A DNA stretch of 43,528 nucleotides, from NCBI RefSeq assembly GCF_000730565.1, contig NZ_BBIQ01000029.1, positions 1-43,528 of the forward strand. Reading direction: 5' to 3'. The DNA is from Pseudomonas fulva NBRC 16637 = DSM 17717. Its GTDB lineage: Bacteria; Pseudomonadota; Gammaproteobacteria; Pseudomonadales; Pseudomonadaceae. Under the pieces are notes generated by a model, which had not been told where the DNA came from, searched no databases, and saw only the letters and a list, made by a program, of their open reading frames with translations. Position numbers and translations under genes: made by a program. The first letter of the stretch is position 1. The number at the start of each line of letters is the position of its first letter. Below are positions 1 to 7,218 of the stretch, in pieces.

Positions 1-261
1 CCTGAAGTCGCGATCTGTGTTGCCTGGACTACCGCGCGCTTAGAAGCAACAACAGCAACAGCAGTTTTACTTAGAGTAGGCAGGAGTGCCTGCAATACTG
101 AACCGGATTAGTATGAATGAGAAGGGACAAATAAGATGCACTTACAGAATCATGACAAGGCACTGTTACCCAAGTTGTAACGAGTGGCCAACTTTGCGTA
201 TGGGCGTAAGAACGCCCACGCAATTACAACATAGCCTCAACTACACCCGCACAAGCCACCA
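1..261. other. Left-edge intergenic stretch without a recognisable gene
   Basis: I see no convincing gene here. The stretch is less GC-rich than its surroundings and holds several short inverted repeats. One is a 7-bp stem TGGGCGT/ACGCCCA at 201-218 with a 4-base loop. Another is GTTAC/GTAAC near 170-187. None is followed by a T-run in either direction, so I do not call a terminator. An open frame starting at 86 runs on into the antisense strand of the LprI-like gene and has a composition unlike a real protein. Confidence 0.5.
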
Positions 262-648
262 TCACCGCTGCGGATCCAATACGCGCTCAAGCTCCGCCGC
301 CCGCTCTCGGGTCATGTCCATCAGGCAGGTCCCGCCCTCAAGCTGCGCCATGGTGCCGCCACTGGCCGTGCGATGAAACTGGCAGTTGGCATCCCGATAA
401 GCCAGCCACTTGCGCTGCACATCGCGCAGGCTCTTTTGCTGATCCGCCGGCAGTTTACCCAGCAGCTGTTTGTAGACGCCGTTCAGACGCTGGTCCTGTA
501 CCTGCGTCTCGGCCTTGAGGCATTCACCCATGGCCAGGGTACTGGAGGCATTGTCCATACAGCGGGCATAAGCGGGCGACGGATCGTCGGCCATGGCCAG
601 CGGCGTGCAGCACGCCAATGCCAGCCCAGCCAGATAGTGCTTGATCAT
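262..648 (-). CDS. LprI/DUF1311-like small secreted protein
   Basis: This 128-residue protein has an N-terminal signal peptide ending near LAMA-DD (residue 20), so it is probably periplasmic. The mature part carries the four-cysteine pattern of the lysozyme-inhibitor LprI N-terminal domain (DUF1311): C30, C43, C89 and C108, with the typical WLAYRDANC segment at 81-89. Some family members inhibit lysozyme and many have no known role, so the function here is inferred from the family only. It lies 18 bp downstream of the small membrane protein gene at 667-1248 on the same strand. A GGAG-like ribosome site sits in that gap, which suggests co-transcription. Nothing looks truncated. Confidence 0.85.
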   Translation of the reverse strand: MIKHYLAGLALACCTPLAMADDPSPAYARCMDNASSTLAMGECLKAETQVQDQRLNGVYKQLLGKLPADQQKSLRDVQRKWLAYRDANCQFHRTASGGTMAQLEGGTCLMDMTRERAAELERVLDPQR

Positions 649-666
649 GCGAACTCTCCGTGAAGG

Positions 667-1248
667 TCAAAGCGTTTGAGGTTGCTCCGGCGGCATCAAC
701 ACCCTGCTCGGCTCGAAGCGCAGCGACGGCATCTGTGTGGCGGCATACAACATCACCGCCAATGCTGCAATCAGGGTAACGTCCGCCCAATTCCACCCAG
801 GCATATCAGCGGCTTGGCGCGCTTTCAGACAGTACCAGCCCTGACCAAAGCAAAACACCAGCATCGCTGCCACCCACACGTAGAAGCCTGCCGCCAAGCC
901 CGTCAGGTCGTGGAACTCATAACTCTGGTTGTCAGGCAGGCGGTCGATACCCAGGCTGGTCCCTGCCAGATACAGCGCACAAAGCCCCAGCAGCAGGGCC
1001 AAACGGCGAAAGCGCCGATGCGCCAGGATGGCCAGGGCGAGCAACGGGTTGGCAAACCACTGGTGCAGGCCGAATGGTATGCCCCAAGGCCCGTACAGCA
1101 GCATCTGCAGGGCGGGCATGTGGTGGCCGTCACTCATCGAGGCGCCATCGAGACACAGGGCGACCAGGTACAACAGGAGGGTAATGCTGAGGTAAAAAGC
1201 GGGCAAAGGACACCTGGAAGGTCGGCACAGGGGATGACCATAACCCAT
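667..1248 (-). CDS. Small multi-pass membrane protein of unknown function
   Basis: This 193-residue protein begins with ATG at 1246-1248, preceded by a G-rich ribosome site. A longer in-frame start at 1341 would overlap the GNAT gene and add an Arg-rich, non-natural-looking segment, so I chose the shorter start. It shows four or five hydrophobic segments: near residues 17-35, 63-78, 82-98, 117-140 and 155-172. Short polar loops and a Trp/Tyr-rich segment link them. I recognise no catalytic motif or named domain. It sits between an acetyltransferase (37 bp upstream) and the LprI-like gene (18 bp downstream), all on the minus strand, so a three-gene unit is likely. Function unknown. Confidence 0.75.
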   Translation of the reverse strand: MGYGHPLCRPSRCPLPAFYLSITLLLYLVALCLDGASMSDGHHMPALQMLLYGPWGIPFGLHQWFANPLLALAILAHRRFRRLALLLGLCALYLAGTSLGIDRLPDNQSYEFHDLTGLAAGFYVWVAAMLVFCFGQGWYCLKARQAADMPGWNWADVTLIAALAVMLYAATQMPSLRFEPSRVLMPPEQPQTL

Positions 1249-1285
1249 GTCATCCCCCGCTTCCAAACTGGGTGATCGCAGCCTC

Positions 1286-1849
1286 TCACGCCACCGGAGG
1301 TTCCAGCAGCAGCCCGTAGATACCCGAGTCCGACAGCTCACCGCCCACGCACCAGCGCGCTCGCAGGGTGCCCTCCAGCACGAACCCCTGGCGCTCCAAC
1401 GTACGCGCCGAGCCCTGGTTGCGAGGGTCGATCTCGCCTTCCAGGCGGCGCATGTGCAGGGTATTGGCGATGTAGTCGATAAAGCACGTCAACGCTTCAT
1501 CCATGTATCCCCTGCCCTGCACAGCGCTGGCCAGGCAATAGCCGATCTCACCTCGCCGGGAGGTGTCGTCGATGTTGAACAGTTGAACCATACCGATCAG
1601 TTCGCCGTTGTCCCGGCGGTACATACCCAACTTGAGTTGCTCGCTATTGGCGTACGCTTCACGGTCAGCTGCCAGCGCGCTCTGGGCTTCAGCCAGATTC
1701 TGCCAGGGCGCGTGGTGCCAGTACCGCATGACCTCAGGGTCGGCCATGATCGCCAACCACTTCGCCGCATCGGCGTGGCGCATGGGGCGCAGGTAAAGGC
1801 GCGGGCTATCGAGACACAGATCACTCGGGAAACTTCGGGGTGGGGTCAC
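1286..1849 (-). CDS. GNAT-family N-acetyltransferase (RimJ/RimL-like)
   Basis: This 187-residue protein has the single-domain architecture of the RimJ/RimL branch of GNAT enzymes, which transfer acetyl from acetyl-CoA to an amino group of a protein N-terminus or small molecule. The N-terminal part reads LRPMRHADAAKW (20-31). The acetyl-CoA pyrophosphate loop is QGRGYMDEA (111-119), matching Q-x-x-G-x-G. The segment NQGSARTLERQGF (144-156) is the usual motif B helix, and a C-terminal YGLLL strand follows. The substrate cannot be read from sequence. It is the first gene of a likely minus-strand group that continues into the membrane protein and the LprI-like protein. Confidence 0.9.
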   Translation of the reverse strand: MTPPRSFPSDLCLDSPRLYLRPMRHADAAKWLAIMADPEVMRYWHHAPWQNLAEAQSALAADREAYANSEQLKLGMYRRDNGELIGMVQLFNIDDTSRRGEIGYCLASAVQGRGYMDEALTCFIDYIANTLHMRRLEGEIDPRNQGSARTLERQGFVLEGTLRARWCVGGELSDSGIYGLLLEPPVA

Positions 1850-2056
1850 GCCGGCTCACCTGTCCATTGCTGGGTAAGATGACAGTTTAGCGTCAAGCGC
1901 GACCTTCAGGCAGTGCAAAACTGCACGGCGGGCCACAGTCGACAGCCAACGCATTCAGCTTCGCATCGCGACTCTGTCAGAGATGGCGAATCCTACCGAC
2001 TTCCATGTCAACGATTCAGGTCCAAGACGCTCGTGCGCGCACGCTTAGATACGGGC

Positions 2057-2440
2057 TTAGGCGACCTCAGCCCCATCATCGGGCCAATGCGGCTCATTCG
2101 CCCCAGGCGGGGTCAATGGCGGTAGCCCGTAGGCAGCCCGGGCGGTATCACAGCGTGGGTTGTGTACGCCCCCTTCCCACGACGCCTCGAACTCGCGGCA
2201 GGGACTGGAACGGTTGGCGTAGATGGCGCAGGCCACACCCTGCCCCACCTCGCCCTGCAGGCTAATGCAGCGGCAGGGCTTGGCGTCGGTGCCAATCATG
2301 GCCACCCGAGACGGACTCACTTGCACCACCAGATCGTCAGGCACCACACCGCCGGAGGACTGGCATTCACCCCAGAAGAAGGACACACGGAAGTACCCGC
2401 AGCAAGCGCCGCAGTCAAGGCAAGGGTTATATTCGGACAT
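2057..2440 (-). CDS. YkgJ-family cysteine-cluster protein
   Basis: This 127-residue protein shows the conserved cysteine layout of the YkgJ/CxxCxxCC family, thought to bind a zinc or iron-sulphur centre. CLDCGACC lies near the N-terminus (residues 7-14). KPCRCI follows in the middle, then CAIYANRSSPCREF. A further Cys follows in the segment HNPRCDTARAAYGLPPL. The biochemical role of the family is not established. The gene has its own intergenic spaces on both sides (207 bp downstream, 147 bp upstream). A second, longer YkgJ paralogue lies at 38080-38814. The start is the only ATG that precedes the first cysteine cluster. Confidence 0.88.
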   Translation of the reverse strand: MSEYNPCLDCGACCGYFRVSFFWGECQSSGGVVPDDLVVQVSPSRVAMIGTDAKPCRCISLQGEVGQGVACAIYANRSSPCREFEASWEGGVHNPRCDTARAAYGLPPLTPPGANEPHWPDDGAEVA

Positions 2441-2587
2441 GATTGCACGGAAGAAAGGTGGTTGAGATCGGGGCTGGCCCGAGCAGCCATTCTCGGTCCA
2501 AGCGGGGGTGATTGAATAGAGGGGCAGAAAAAAATAACCGCAGGCGCTTGGCTTTCACCAGACACCCTGTTCGCCCCTCGACTTCAG

Positions 2588-3715
2588 TTAGCGCAGCGCT
2601 TTATAGGTATCGCCATCGCATTGATTCAGGCCAAGGCCCGCGGCTGGGCGATAGGGATCACCGCGCACATGGCTGAAGGTCGTTTGCCGGGTGCCCTGGT
2701 GTAACAGCCGGTCGTCAGGGCTACCTTCGGTCACAAGGGTGTAGGACGCACGACGCATTGCTTGGTACCGGTCCTCACAGTCTGCCATTGCCTTGTGATA
2801 GGCCATCACTTGTCCGTCACTCAAGTTCAGGCACTTGGCCAATTCGACACCCCAGCGCCTCAGGCATACTTCGGCGTAGTGCCTGACCACCAAACCCGGC
2901 TCGACGAGCACTTCGCCGCTGCCCGCACCGTCAACCGACGCATTCCCCACCAACGTCGCGTGCCGACCCGGCATGGGAAACACGCTTATCCGGGTACCGG
3001 GTTGCACGCCTGGCACCACACAGGCGAACCCTTTGGAGCGTTCGTCACGGGAGTAGAAGCCCACATACTCGCGCACATTGCCCGGCAGCATCACGCGCTC
3101 TGGCTGCACATTGCCAATGCCTGGAACCGGGTCAATGGTAAAAATGTTGACCGGGACATCGCACAGTTCAGGGTCCTTGGCCATGGCATTGGCCAGCATG
3201 TGGCAGCTGATGCCGCCGCGGCTCCAGCCGACCAGGTTGACCTGGGTAGGCACGCGCGGCTTGCGGAACAGATGAATGATGCGCTCTTGCAGCTCTTGCG
3301 GCGTGGGGTGGCGATCGCCGTAGTCATAGGTTCTCCAGAACCACGAAGCGGTCGAAGCCACCTCTGGCACAGGGACGCCGGCATCCTTGAGGCGTTTGTA
3401 CTCGGCTTCGCTTAGCTTGGTGCGCTGCCAGCGGCTTTCGCCCTTGATGATCTGCAGCACATGGCTGACGTTTTCTTCCCAGCCACGGCCAAACAACTGC
3501 CCTGTCCAGTTGTAGTAGCCGCCGGGATCGACGAACAGGCTGTCGTCCTGGAGATTGCCGCTGCCCGGACCGTCGACAGCGACCCAGTGGGCAAATTCGC
3601 GGCCTTGATCATGGCTTGCCAGGGTCGAGACCAGTTCGCCGTTCCAGAAGTTGGTGTTGGTGTCGTCGAAGCGATGGGACCCTGTCCCACAGAAATAGGC
3701 GGTAAAAACACTCAT
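2588..3715 (-). CDS. Putative alpha/beta serine hydrolase, Tle1/DUF2235-like
   Basis: This 375-residue protein has no signal peptide. The N-terminus MSVFTAYFCGTGSHRFD resembles the start of Tle1-like (DUF2235) hydrolases, where the first strand ends in a G-T motif. A nucleophile elbow follows at VGWSRGG (162-168; Ser165), then a strand ending IDPVPG with Asp195, then GRHATL with His252. That spacing is compatible with a Ser-Asp-His triad. Known Tle1 proteins are phospholipases delivered by type VI secretion, while other relatives are uncharacterised. I see no vgrG, PAAR, hcp or immunity gene nearby, so an effector role is only one possibility. The C-terminal 110 residues match nothing I recognise. 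Transcribed alone between an aminotransferase gene and a YkgJ gene. Confidence 0.7.
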   Translation of the reverse strand: MSVFTAYFCGTGSHRFDDTNTNFWNGELVSTLASHDQGREFAHWVAVDGPGSGNLQDDSLFVDPGGYYNWTGQLFGRGWEENVSHVLQIIKGESRWQRTKLSEAEYKRLKDAGVPVPEVASTASWFWRTYDYGDRHPTPQELQERIIHLFRKPRVPTQVNLVGWSRGGISCHMLANAMAKDPELCDVPVNIFTIDPVPGIGNVQPERVMLPGNVREYVGFYSRDERSKGFACVVPGVQPGTRISVFPMPGRHATLVGNASVDGAGSGEVLVEPGLVVRHYAEVCLRRWGVELAKCLNLSDGQVMAYHKAMADCEDRYQAMRRASYTLVTEGSPDDRLLHQGTRQTTFSHVRGDPYRPAAGLGLNQCDGDTYKALR

Positions 3716-3846
3716 GTCACTATCATCGTGCGAGAAATGAGTGCCGAAGGTAATCAGTCAGCGAGGCAAGGCACATTCGGAAGCCCACCCCACCATTGAG
3801 CGCAGCGCACCTGCCGCCGGCAACGCCAGCGGCAGGGCGTCACGGA

Positions 3847-5055
3847 TTACTTGCGCGCCAGCCCGTCAGCCCGGAACATCTGGCGGATACCGCGGATGGC
3901 CTGACGGATCCGGTCCTGGTTTTCGATCAGGGCAAAGCGCACATGGTCATCACCATAGTCCCCAAAGCCGATGCCTGGCGAGACACATACCTTGGCCTCG
4001 GCAAGCAGCTTCTTGGAAAACTCGAGCGAACCCAGGTGTGCGTACTCAGGCGGGATCTTGGCCCAGACGTACATGGACGCCTTGGGGTTCTCGACCATCC
4101 AGCCCAACTCGTGCAAACCCTTGACCAGCAAATTGCGACGCTGGCGGTACTGCTCGGCAATATCCCGTACGCACTGCTGATCCCCTTCCAGCGCTGCAAT
4201 GGCAGCCACCTGCAAAGGCGTGAACGTGCCGTAGTCGTGGTAGCTCTTGATGCGCGCCAGGGCATTGACCAGTTCGGGGTTGCCGACCATGAAGCCGATC
4301 CGCCAGCCAGCCATGTTGTAGCTCTTGGACAAGGTGAAGAACTCCACCGCAATGTCCTTGGCGCCAGGCACCTGCATGATCGATGGCGCCTTCCAGCCGT
4401 CGTACACGATGTCGGCATACGCCAGGTCGTGGACCACCAGCACGCCATATTGCTTGGCCAATGCCACCACGCGTTCGAAGAAGTCCAGCTCCACGCACTG
4501 GGCAGTCGGGTTGGACGGGAAGCCGAGAATCATCATCTTGGGCTTGGGGATCGACTCGCGAATGGCCCGTTCAAGCTCGTTGAAGAAGTCCACGCCCGGC
4601 ACAAGCGGGACAGAACGCACCTGGGCCCCGGCGATGACAGCCCCGTATATATGGATCGGGTAGCTGGGGTTGGGTACCAGTACCGTATCGCCTTGGTCCA
4701 GTGTGGCCAGCATCAGGTGCGCCAGGCCCTCTTTCGAACCAATGGTGACGATGGCCTCATCTTCGGGGTCGATGTCGACCTCGTACCGTTCCTTGTACCA
4801 GTTCGAGATAGCGCGACGCAGGCGCGGGATGCCGCGGGATGTGGAGTAGCCGTGGGTATCCTCGCGCTGAGCGACCTGCACCAGCTTCTCGACGATATGC
4901 GGCGGCGTGGCGCCATCGGGGTTACCCATGCTCAGGTCGATGATGTCCTCGCCACGGCGGCGGGCAGCCATCTTGAGCTCGGCAGTGATGTTGAAGACGT
5001 AGGGCGGGAGACGATCGATGCGCGCAAAACGGCGCGGCAAACCTGGAGTGGCCAT
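3847..5055 (-). CDS. alaC: PLP-dependent aminotransferase, AlaC type
   Basis: A 402-residue class I/II aminotransferase of fold type I, probably glutamate-pyruvate transaminase in alanine synthesis. Visible features are the N-terminal PPYVFN segment (18-23), the SMGNPD substrate loop (42-47), the PSNPT cofactor loop with Asn182, Asp210 and Tyr213 for the pyridine ring, the Schiff-base lysine Lys244 in SKSYNMAGWRIGF, and the carboxylate-binding Arg373 in DDHVRFAL. All catalytic residues are present and the length is normal. KT2440 has, as I recall, an equivalent aminotransferase directly beside cyoE. Homologues are also annotated as aspartate or methionine aminotransferase, so the substrate is less certain than the fold. 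A vegetative-type promoter lies upstream. Confidence 0.93.
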   Translation of the reverse strand: MATPGLPRRFARIDRLPPYVFNITAELKMAARRRGEDIIDLSMGNPDGATPPHIVEKLVQVAQREDTHGYSTSRGIPRLRRAISNWYKERYEVDIDPEDEAIVTIGSKEGLAHLMLATLDQGDTVLVPNPSYPIHIYGAVIAGAQVRSVPLVPGVDFFNELERAIRESIPKPKMMILGFPSNPTAQCVELDFFERVVALAKQYGVLVVHDLAYADIVYDGWKAPSIMQVPGAKDIAVEFFTLSKSYNMAGWRIGFMVGNPELVNALARIKSYHDYGTFTPLQVAAIAALEGDQQCVRDIAEQYRQRRNLLVKGLHELGWMVENPKASMYVWAKIPPEYAHLGSLEFSKKLLAEAKVCVSPGIGFGDYGDDHVRFALIENQDRIRQAIRGIRQMFRADGLARK

Positions 5056-5127
5056 GGTTTCCTCTAAAAAACGTAAGCGCCCGGAACCGTCCGAGCGACG
5101 CTGGCCGCATGCGGCGACCTGATTCAG

Positions 5128-5157
5128 AAGATAGTGCCGATATAGGTGTCTTGTAAA
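5128..5157 (-). promoter_or_regulatory. Candidate vegetative promoter for the alaC-type gene
   Basis: On the minus strand TTTACA (5157-5152) is followed after 18 bases by TATCTT (5133-5128), about 70 bases before the start codon. These match the -35 and -10 boxes at four positions each. This is inferred from motif and position only. Confidence 0.45.
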
Positions 5158-5315
5158 GGGTAATCTGCTGTTTTTTATTATCTAAACAGGGGCATTTTTT
5201 GTAGCGCCAAAGCGCGCAGTGGTGCGCCTCACCATCGCTGGTAGGCCTGTTCCAAAAAAGCTCTACAAACCAAGCGAGGGGTCTGGCTCACCCGCCACAG
5301 GCCCCAAATAGACAT

Positions 5316-5346
5316 AAAAAACCCCGGCGCTCAGGCCGGGGTTTTC
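5316..5346 (-). terminator. Rho-independent terminator of the cyo operon
   Basis: Nine-base perfect stem AACCCCGGC (5320-5328) / GCCGGGGTT (5335-5343) with a 6-base loop. Read on the minus strand it is followed by a run of T, just 18 bases past the cyoE stop codon. The opposite strand also ends in TTTT, so it may act both ways. Confidence 0.9.
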
Positions 5347-5363
5347 GTGAAGCAGGCGTGGTT

Positions 5364-6251
5364 TCAGCGTGCGTAGGTCATCAGCACGTCAGCAGCCGTC
5401 TGGCTGTCCACCCCCATCATCAGGCTCAGGGCCATGACGGTGAGGATGGAAAAGCCGAACACTTTGCGCGCCCATTTGCTGTCGTCTTCGGCCTTGTAGC
5501 CACCCCAGGCCATGTACAGCCAGTAAAGGCCCATGGCAGCTGCCACGGCCATGTAGCCGAGGCCAGCGTAACCGCCGAGGGTGAGCATCAAGGTCGCAAG
5601 CACGAACGCCAGCACATACAGCACGATCTGCTTCTTCGCAGCCAGGATGCCACGCGCCACCGGCAATACCGGAATGTTTGCGGCGCTGTAGTCCTTGAAG
5701 CGGAAGATGGCGATGGCAAAGCTGTGCGGCATCTGCCACAGGCTGAACATCACCAGCAGGGTCACAGCCGCCAGGTCGAAGCTATTGCTGACAGCGCAGT
5801 AGCCAATGACAGGCGGCATGGCACCGGACAGGCTGCCGACCAAGGTGCCGTGCACCGATTTACGCTTGAGCCACAGGCTATAGAAGCCTACATAGACCAC
5901 GAAGCCGATCAGTGCGCAGTACGCGGACAAGGGGTTGGCCTGCACGTACAGCAAGCTGAAACCCGCCACCCCAAGCAGGGTGGCGTAGATCAGCGCGAGG
6001 GGCAGTGACATGCCACCCTGTACCATCACGCGGTTCTTGGTGCGCTCCATTTTCTGGTCGATGTCGCGGTCGATGCAGTTGTTGAATGCACAACCGGACG
6101 CCACCACCAGGGAAGTACCAACGACCACTGCCAGCAGCAGGGCGAAGTCCACATGGCCCTTCGCGGCAAGGAAGAAACCGCCTGCCACGGAAAGCACGTT
6201 ACCGAAAATGATCCCCGGTTTGGTGATTTGGATAAAGTGCTTAACGGACAT
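5364..6251 (-). CDS. cyoE: Protohaem IX farnesyltransferase (haem O synthase) CyoE
   Basis: CyoE is an inner-membrane UbiA-family prenyltransferase. It attaches farnesyl diphosphate to haem B to make haem O, the high-spin haem of the bo3 oxidase encoded just upstream. The 295-residue protein has the diagnostic N-x-x-x-D-x-x-x-D motif at Asn57, Asp61 and Asp65, an N-terminal ITKPGIIFGN segment, and about eight or nine hydrophobic helices. A second polar conserved region, LKRKSVHGTLVGSLSGAMPP (about residues 127-146), is also typical of the family. It is the last gene of cyoABCDE, 11 bp after cyoD and directly before the terminator. Length is normal and nothing is missing. Confidence 0.97.
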   Translation of the reverse strand: MSVKHFIQITKPGIIFGNVLSVAGGFFLAAKGHVDFALLLAVVVGTSLVVASGCAFNNCIDRDIDQKMERTKNRVMVQGGMSLPLALIYATLLGVAGFSLLYVQANPLSAYCALIGFVVYVGFYSLWLKRKSVHGTLVGSLSGAMPPVIGYCAVSNSFDLAAVTLLVMFSLWQMPHSFAIAIFRFKDYSAANIPVLPVARGILAAKKQIVLYVLAFVLATLMLTLGGYAGLGYMAVAAAMGLYWLYMAWGGYKAEDDSKWARKVFGFSILTVMALSLMMGVDSQTAADVLMTYAR

Positions 6252-6262
6252 GCAGTCTTACC

Positions 6263-6595
6263 TCACTTGGCCAGCATTTCGACGTGGATGCTGAACATGA
6301 TCCACAGCGACAGGCCAACCAGCAGCGCGATCACCATGGCGGTGAACAGGAACGTCGATACGTTGTTGCGTTGCTCTTTCGAGCGGTCCATGTGCAGGAA
6401 GTACACCAGGTGTACCACTACCTGAATCACGGCCATGGCCACAACGATCAGAACGGTCAGGTTCTTCGGCAGGCTTGGGTACATCACCAGGCCGAACGGA
6501 ATCGCGGTCAGGATGATCGACAGGACGAAACCGATCATGTACGACTTGACGCTGCCGTGGCTGCCTTCGTGATGAGTGTCGTGTGCGTTAGCCAT
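6263..6595 (-). CDS. cyoD: Cytochrome bo3 ubiquinol oxidase subunit IV
   Basis: A 110-residue, three-helix inner-membrane protein matching CyoD, the small accessory subunit of cytochrome bo3 oxidase that assists assembly of the haem-copper centre. The N-terminus is His-rich and polar (AHDTHHEGSHG). Helices follow near residues 19-38, 46-68 (ending VVHLVYFLHMD, a family signature) and 80-103. The start ATG overlaps the cyoC stop by one base (TAATG), so translation is probably coupled. No anomalies. Confidence 0.96.
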   Translation of the reverse strand: MANAHDTHHEGSHGSVKSYMIGFVLSIILTAIPFGLVMYPSLPKNLTVLIVVAMAVIQVVVHLVYFLHMDRSKEQRNNVSTFLFTAMVIALLVGLSLWIMFSIHVEMLAK

Positions 6596-7215
6596 TACAG
6601 AACCCCCAGCAGGTAGACGACGGTGAATACGCAGATCCAGACCACGTCCAGGAAGTGCCAGAACAGGCTCAGGCAGCTCATGCGGGTCTTGGCGGTCGGC
6701 GTGATGCCGTGCTTGTTGATCTGGTACATCATGATTGCCATCCAGATCAGACCAGCCGTCACGTGCAGACCGTGGGTGCCTACCAGCGCGAAGAAGCCCG
6801 ACAGGAAGCCACTGCGGTTCGGGCCGAAGCCTTCGCCGATCAGGTGATGGAACTCGTAGATTTCCATCGCGATGAAGCCCGCACCGAACAGGAAGGTCAC
6901 AGCCAACCAGCCCAGTACGCCTGCCTTGTTACCGGCGAACATCTTCAGCATGGCGAAGCCGAAGGTGATCGAGGACAGCAGCAGGAACAGCGTTTCGACA
7001 GCTACGAACTTGAGCTCGAAGATGTCATGACCCGACGGGCCGCCGGCAAAACTCCCGGACAGCACCGCGTAGGTGGCGAAGAGCGACGCAAACAGGATGC
7101 AGTCGGTCATCAGGTACAGCCAGAAGCCCAGTACGGTCATCTGGCCCGAGTCGTGGTGGTGATCGTCGTGCCCATGGTCGTGACCATGAGCACCGTGCAT
7201 TACTTGACTGGACAT
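6595..7215 (-). CDS. cyoC: Cytochrome bo3 ubiquinol oxidase subunit III
   Basis: A 206-residue haem-copper oxidase subunit III with five predicted helices, the short form seen in quinol oxidases. The N-terminal tail is His-rich (HGAHGHDHGHDDHHHDSG), followed by LGFWLYLMTDCILFASLFATY. A conserved glutamate lies in FIAMEIYEFHHLI, and GTHGLHVTAGL is a family hallmark. The subunit supports the proton-pumping core CyoB. It begins 3 bp after cyoB ends and overlaps cyoD. The His tail may bind metal, which I infer only from composition. Confidence 0.97.
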   Translation of the reverse strand: MSSQVMHGAHGHDHGHDDHHHDSGQMTVLGFWLYLMTDCILFASLFATYAVLSGSFAGGPSGHDIFELKFVAVETLFLLLSSITFGFAMLKMFAGNKAGVLGWLAVTFLFGAGFIAMEIYEFHHLIGEGFGPNRSGFLSGFFALVGTHGLHVTAGLIWMAIMMYQINKHGITPTAKTRMSCLSLFWHFLDVVWICVFTVVYLLGVL

Positions 7216-7218
7216 TGA

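Larger units (their letters stand above)
5056..5363. other. Intergenic region between the aminotransferase gene and cyoE
   Basis: This 308-bp gap holds the aminotransferase promoter on its left, a CCGCATGCGG palindrome at 5105-5114, an AT-rich run near 5170-5200, and the cyo terminator on its right. No open frame in it resembles a gene. Confidence 0.6.

Noticed and set aside
201..218. Hairpin TGGGCGT/ACGCCCA as terminator of the LprI-like gene
   Set aside because: No T-run follows on the minus strand, so it lacks the second half of an intrinsic terminator.
86..376. A 96-codon plus-strand frame at the left edge
   Set aside because: It runs antisense into the LprI-like gene, and the translation is Ser/Arg/His-rich without a domain or a good ribosome site.
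3811..3835. Inverted repeat CTGCCGC/GCGGCAG downstream of the aminotransferase gene
   Set aside because: It has an 11-base loop and no T-run; I could not decide between chance and a weak terminator.
3796..5067. A 423-codon plus-strand frame opposite the aminotransferase gene
   Set aside because: The minus-strand protein has every catalytic residue of a PLP aminotransferase; the plus-strand translation is His/Gln-rich and featureless.
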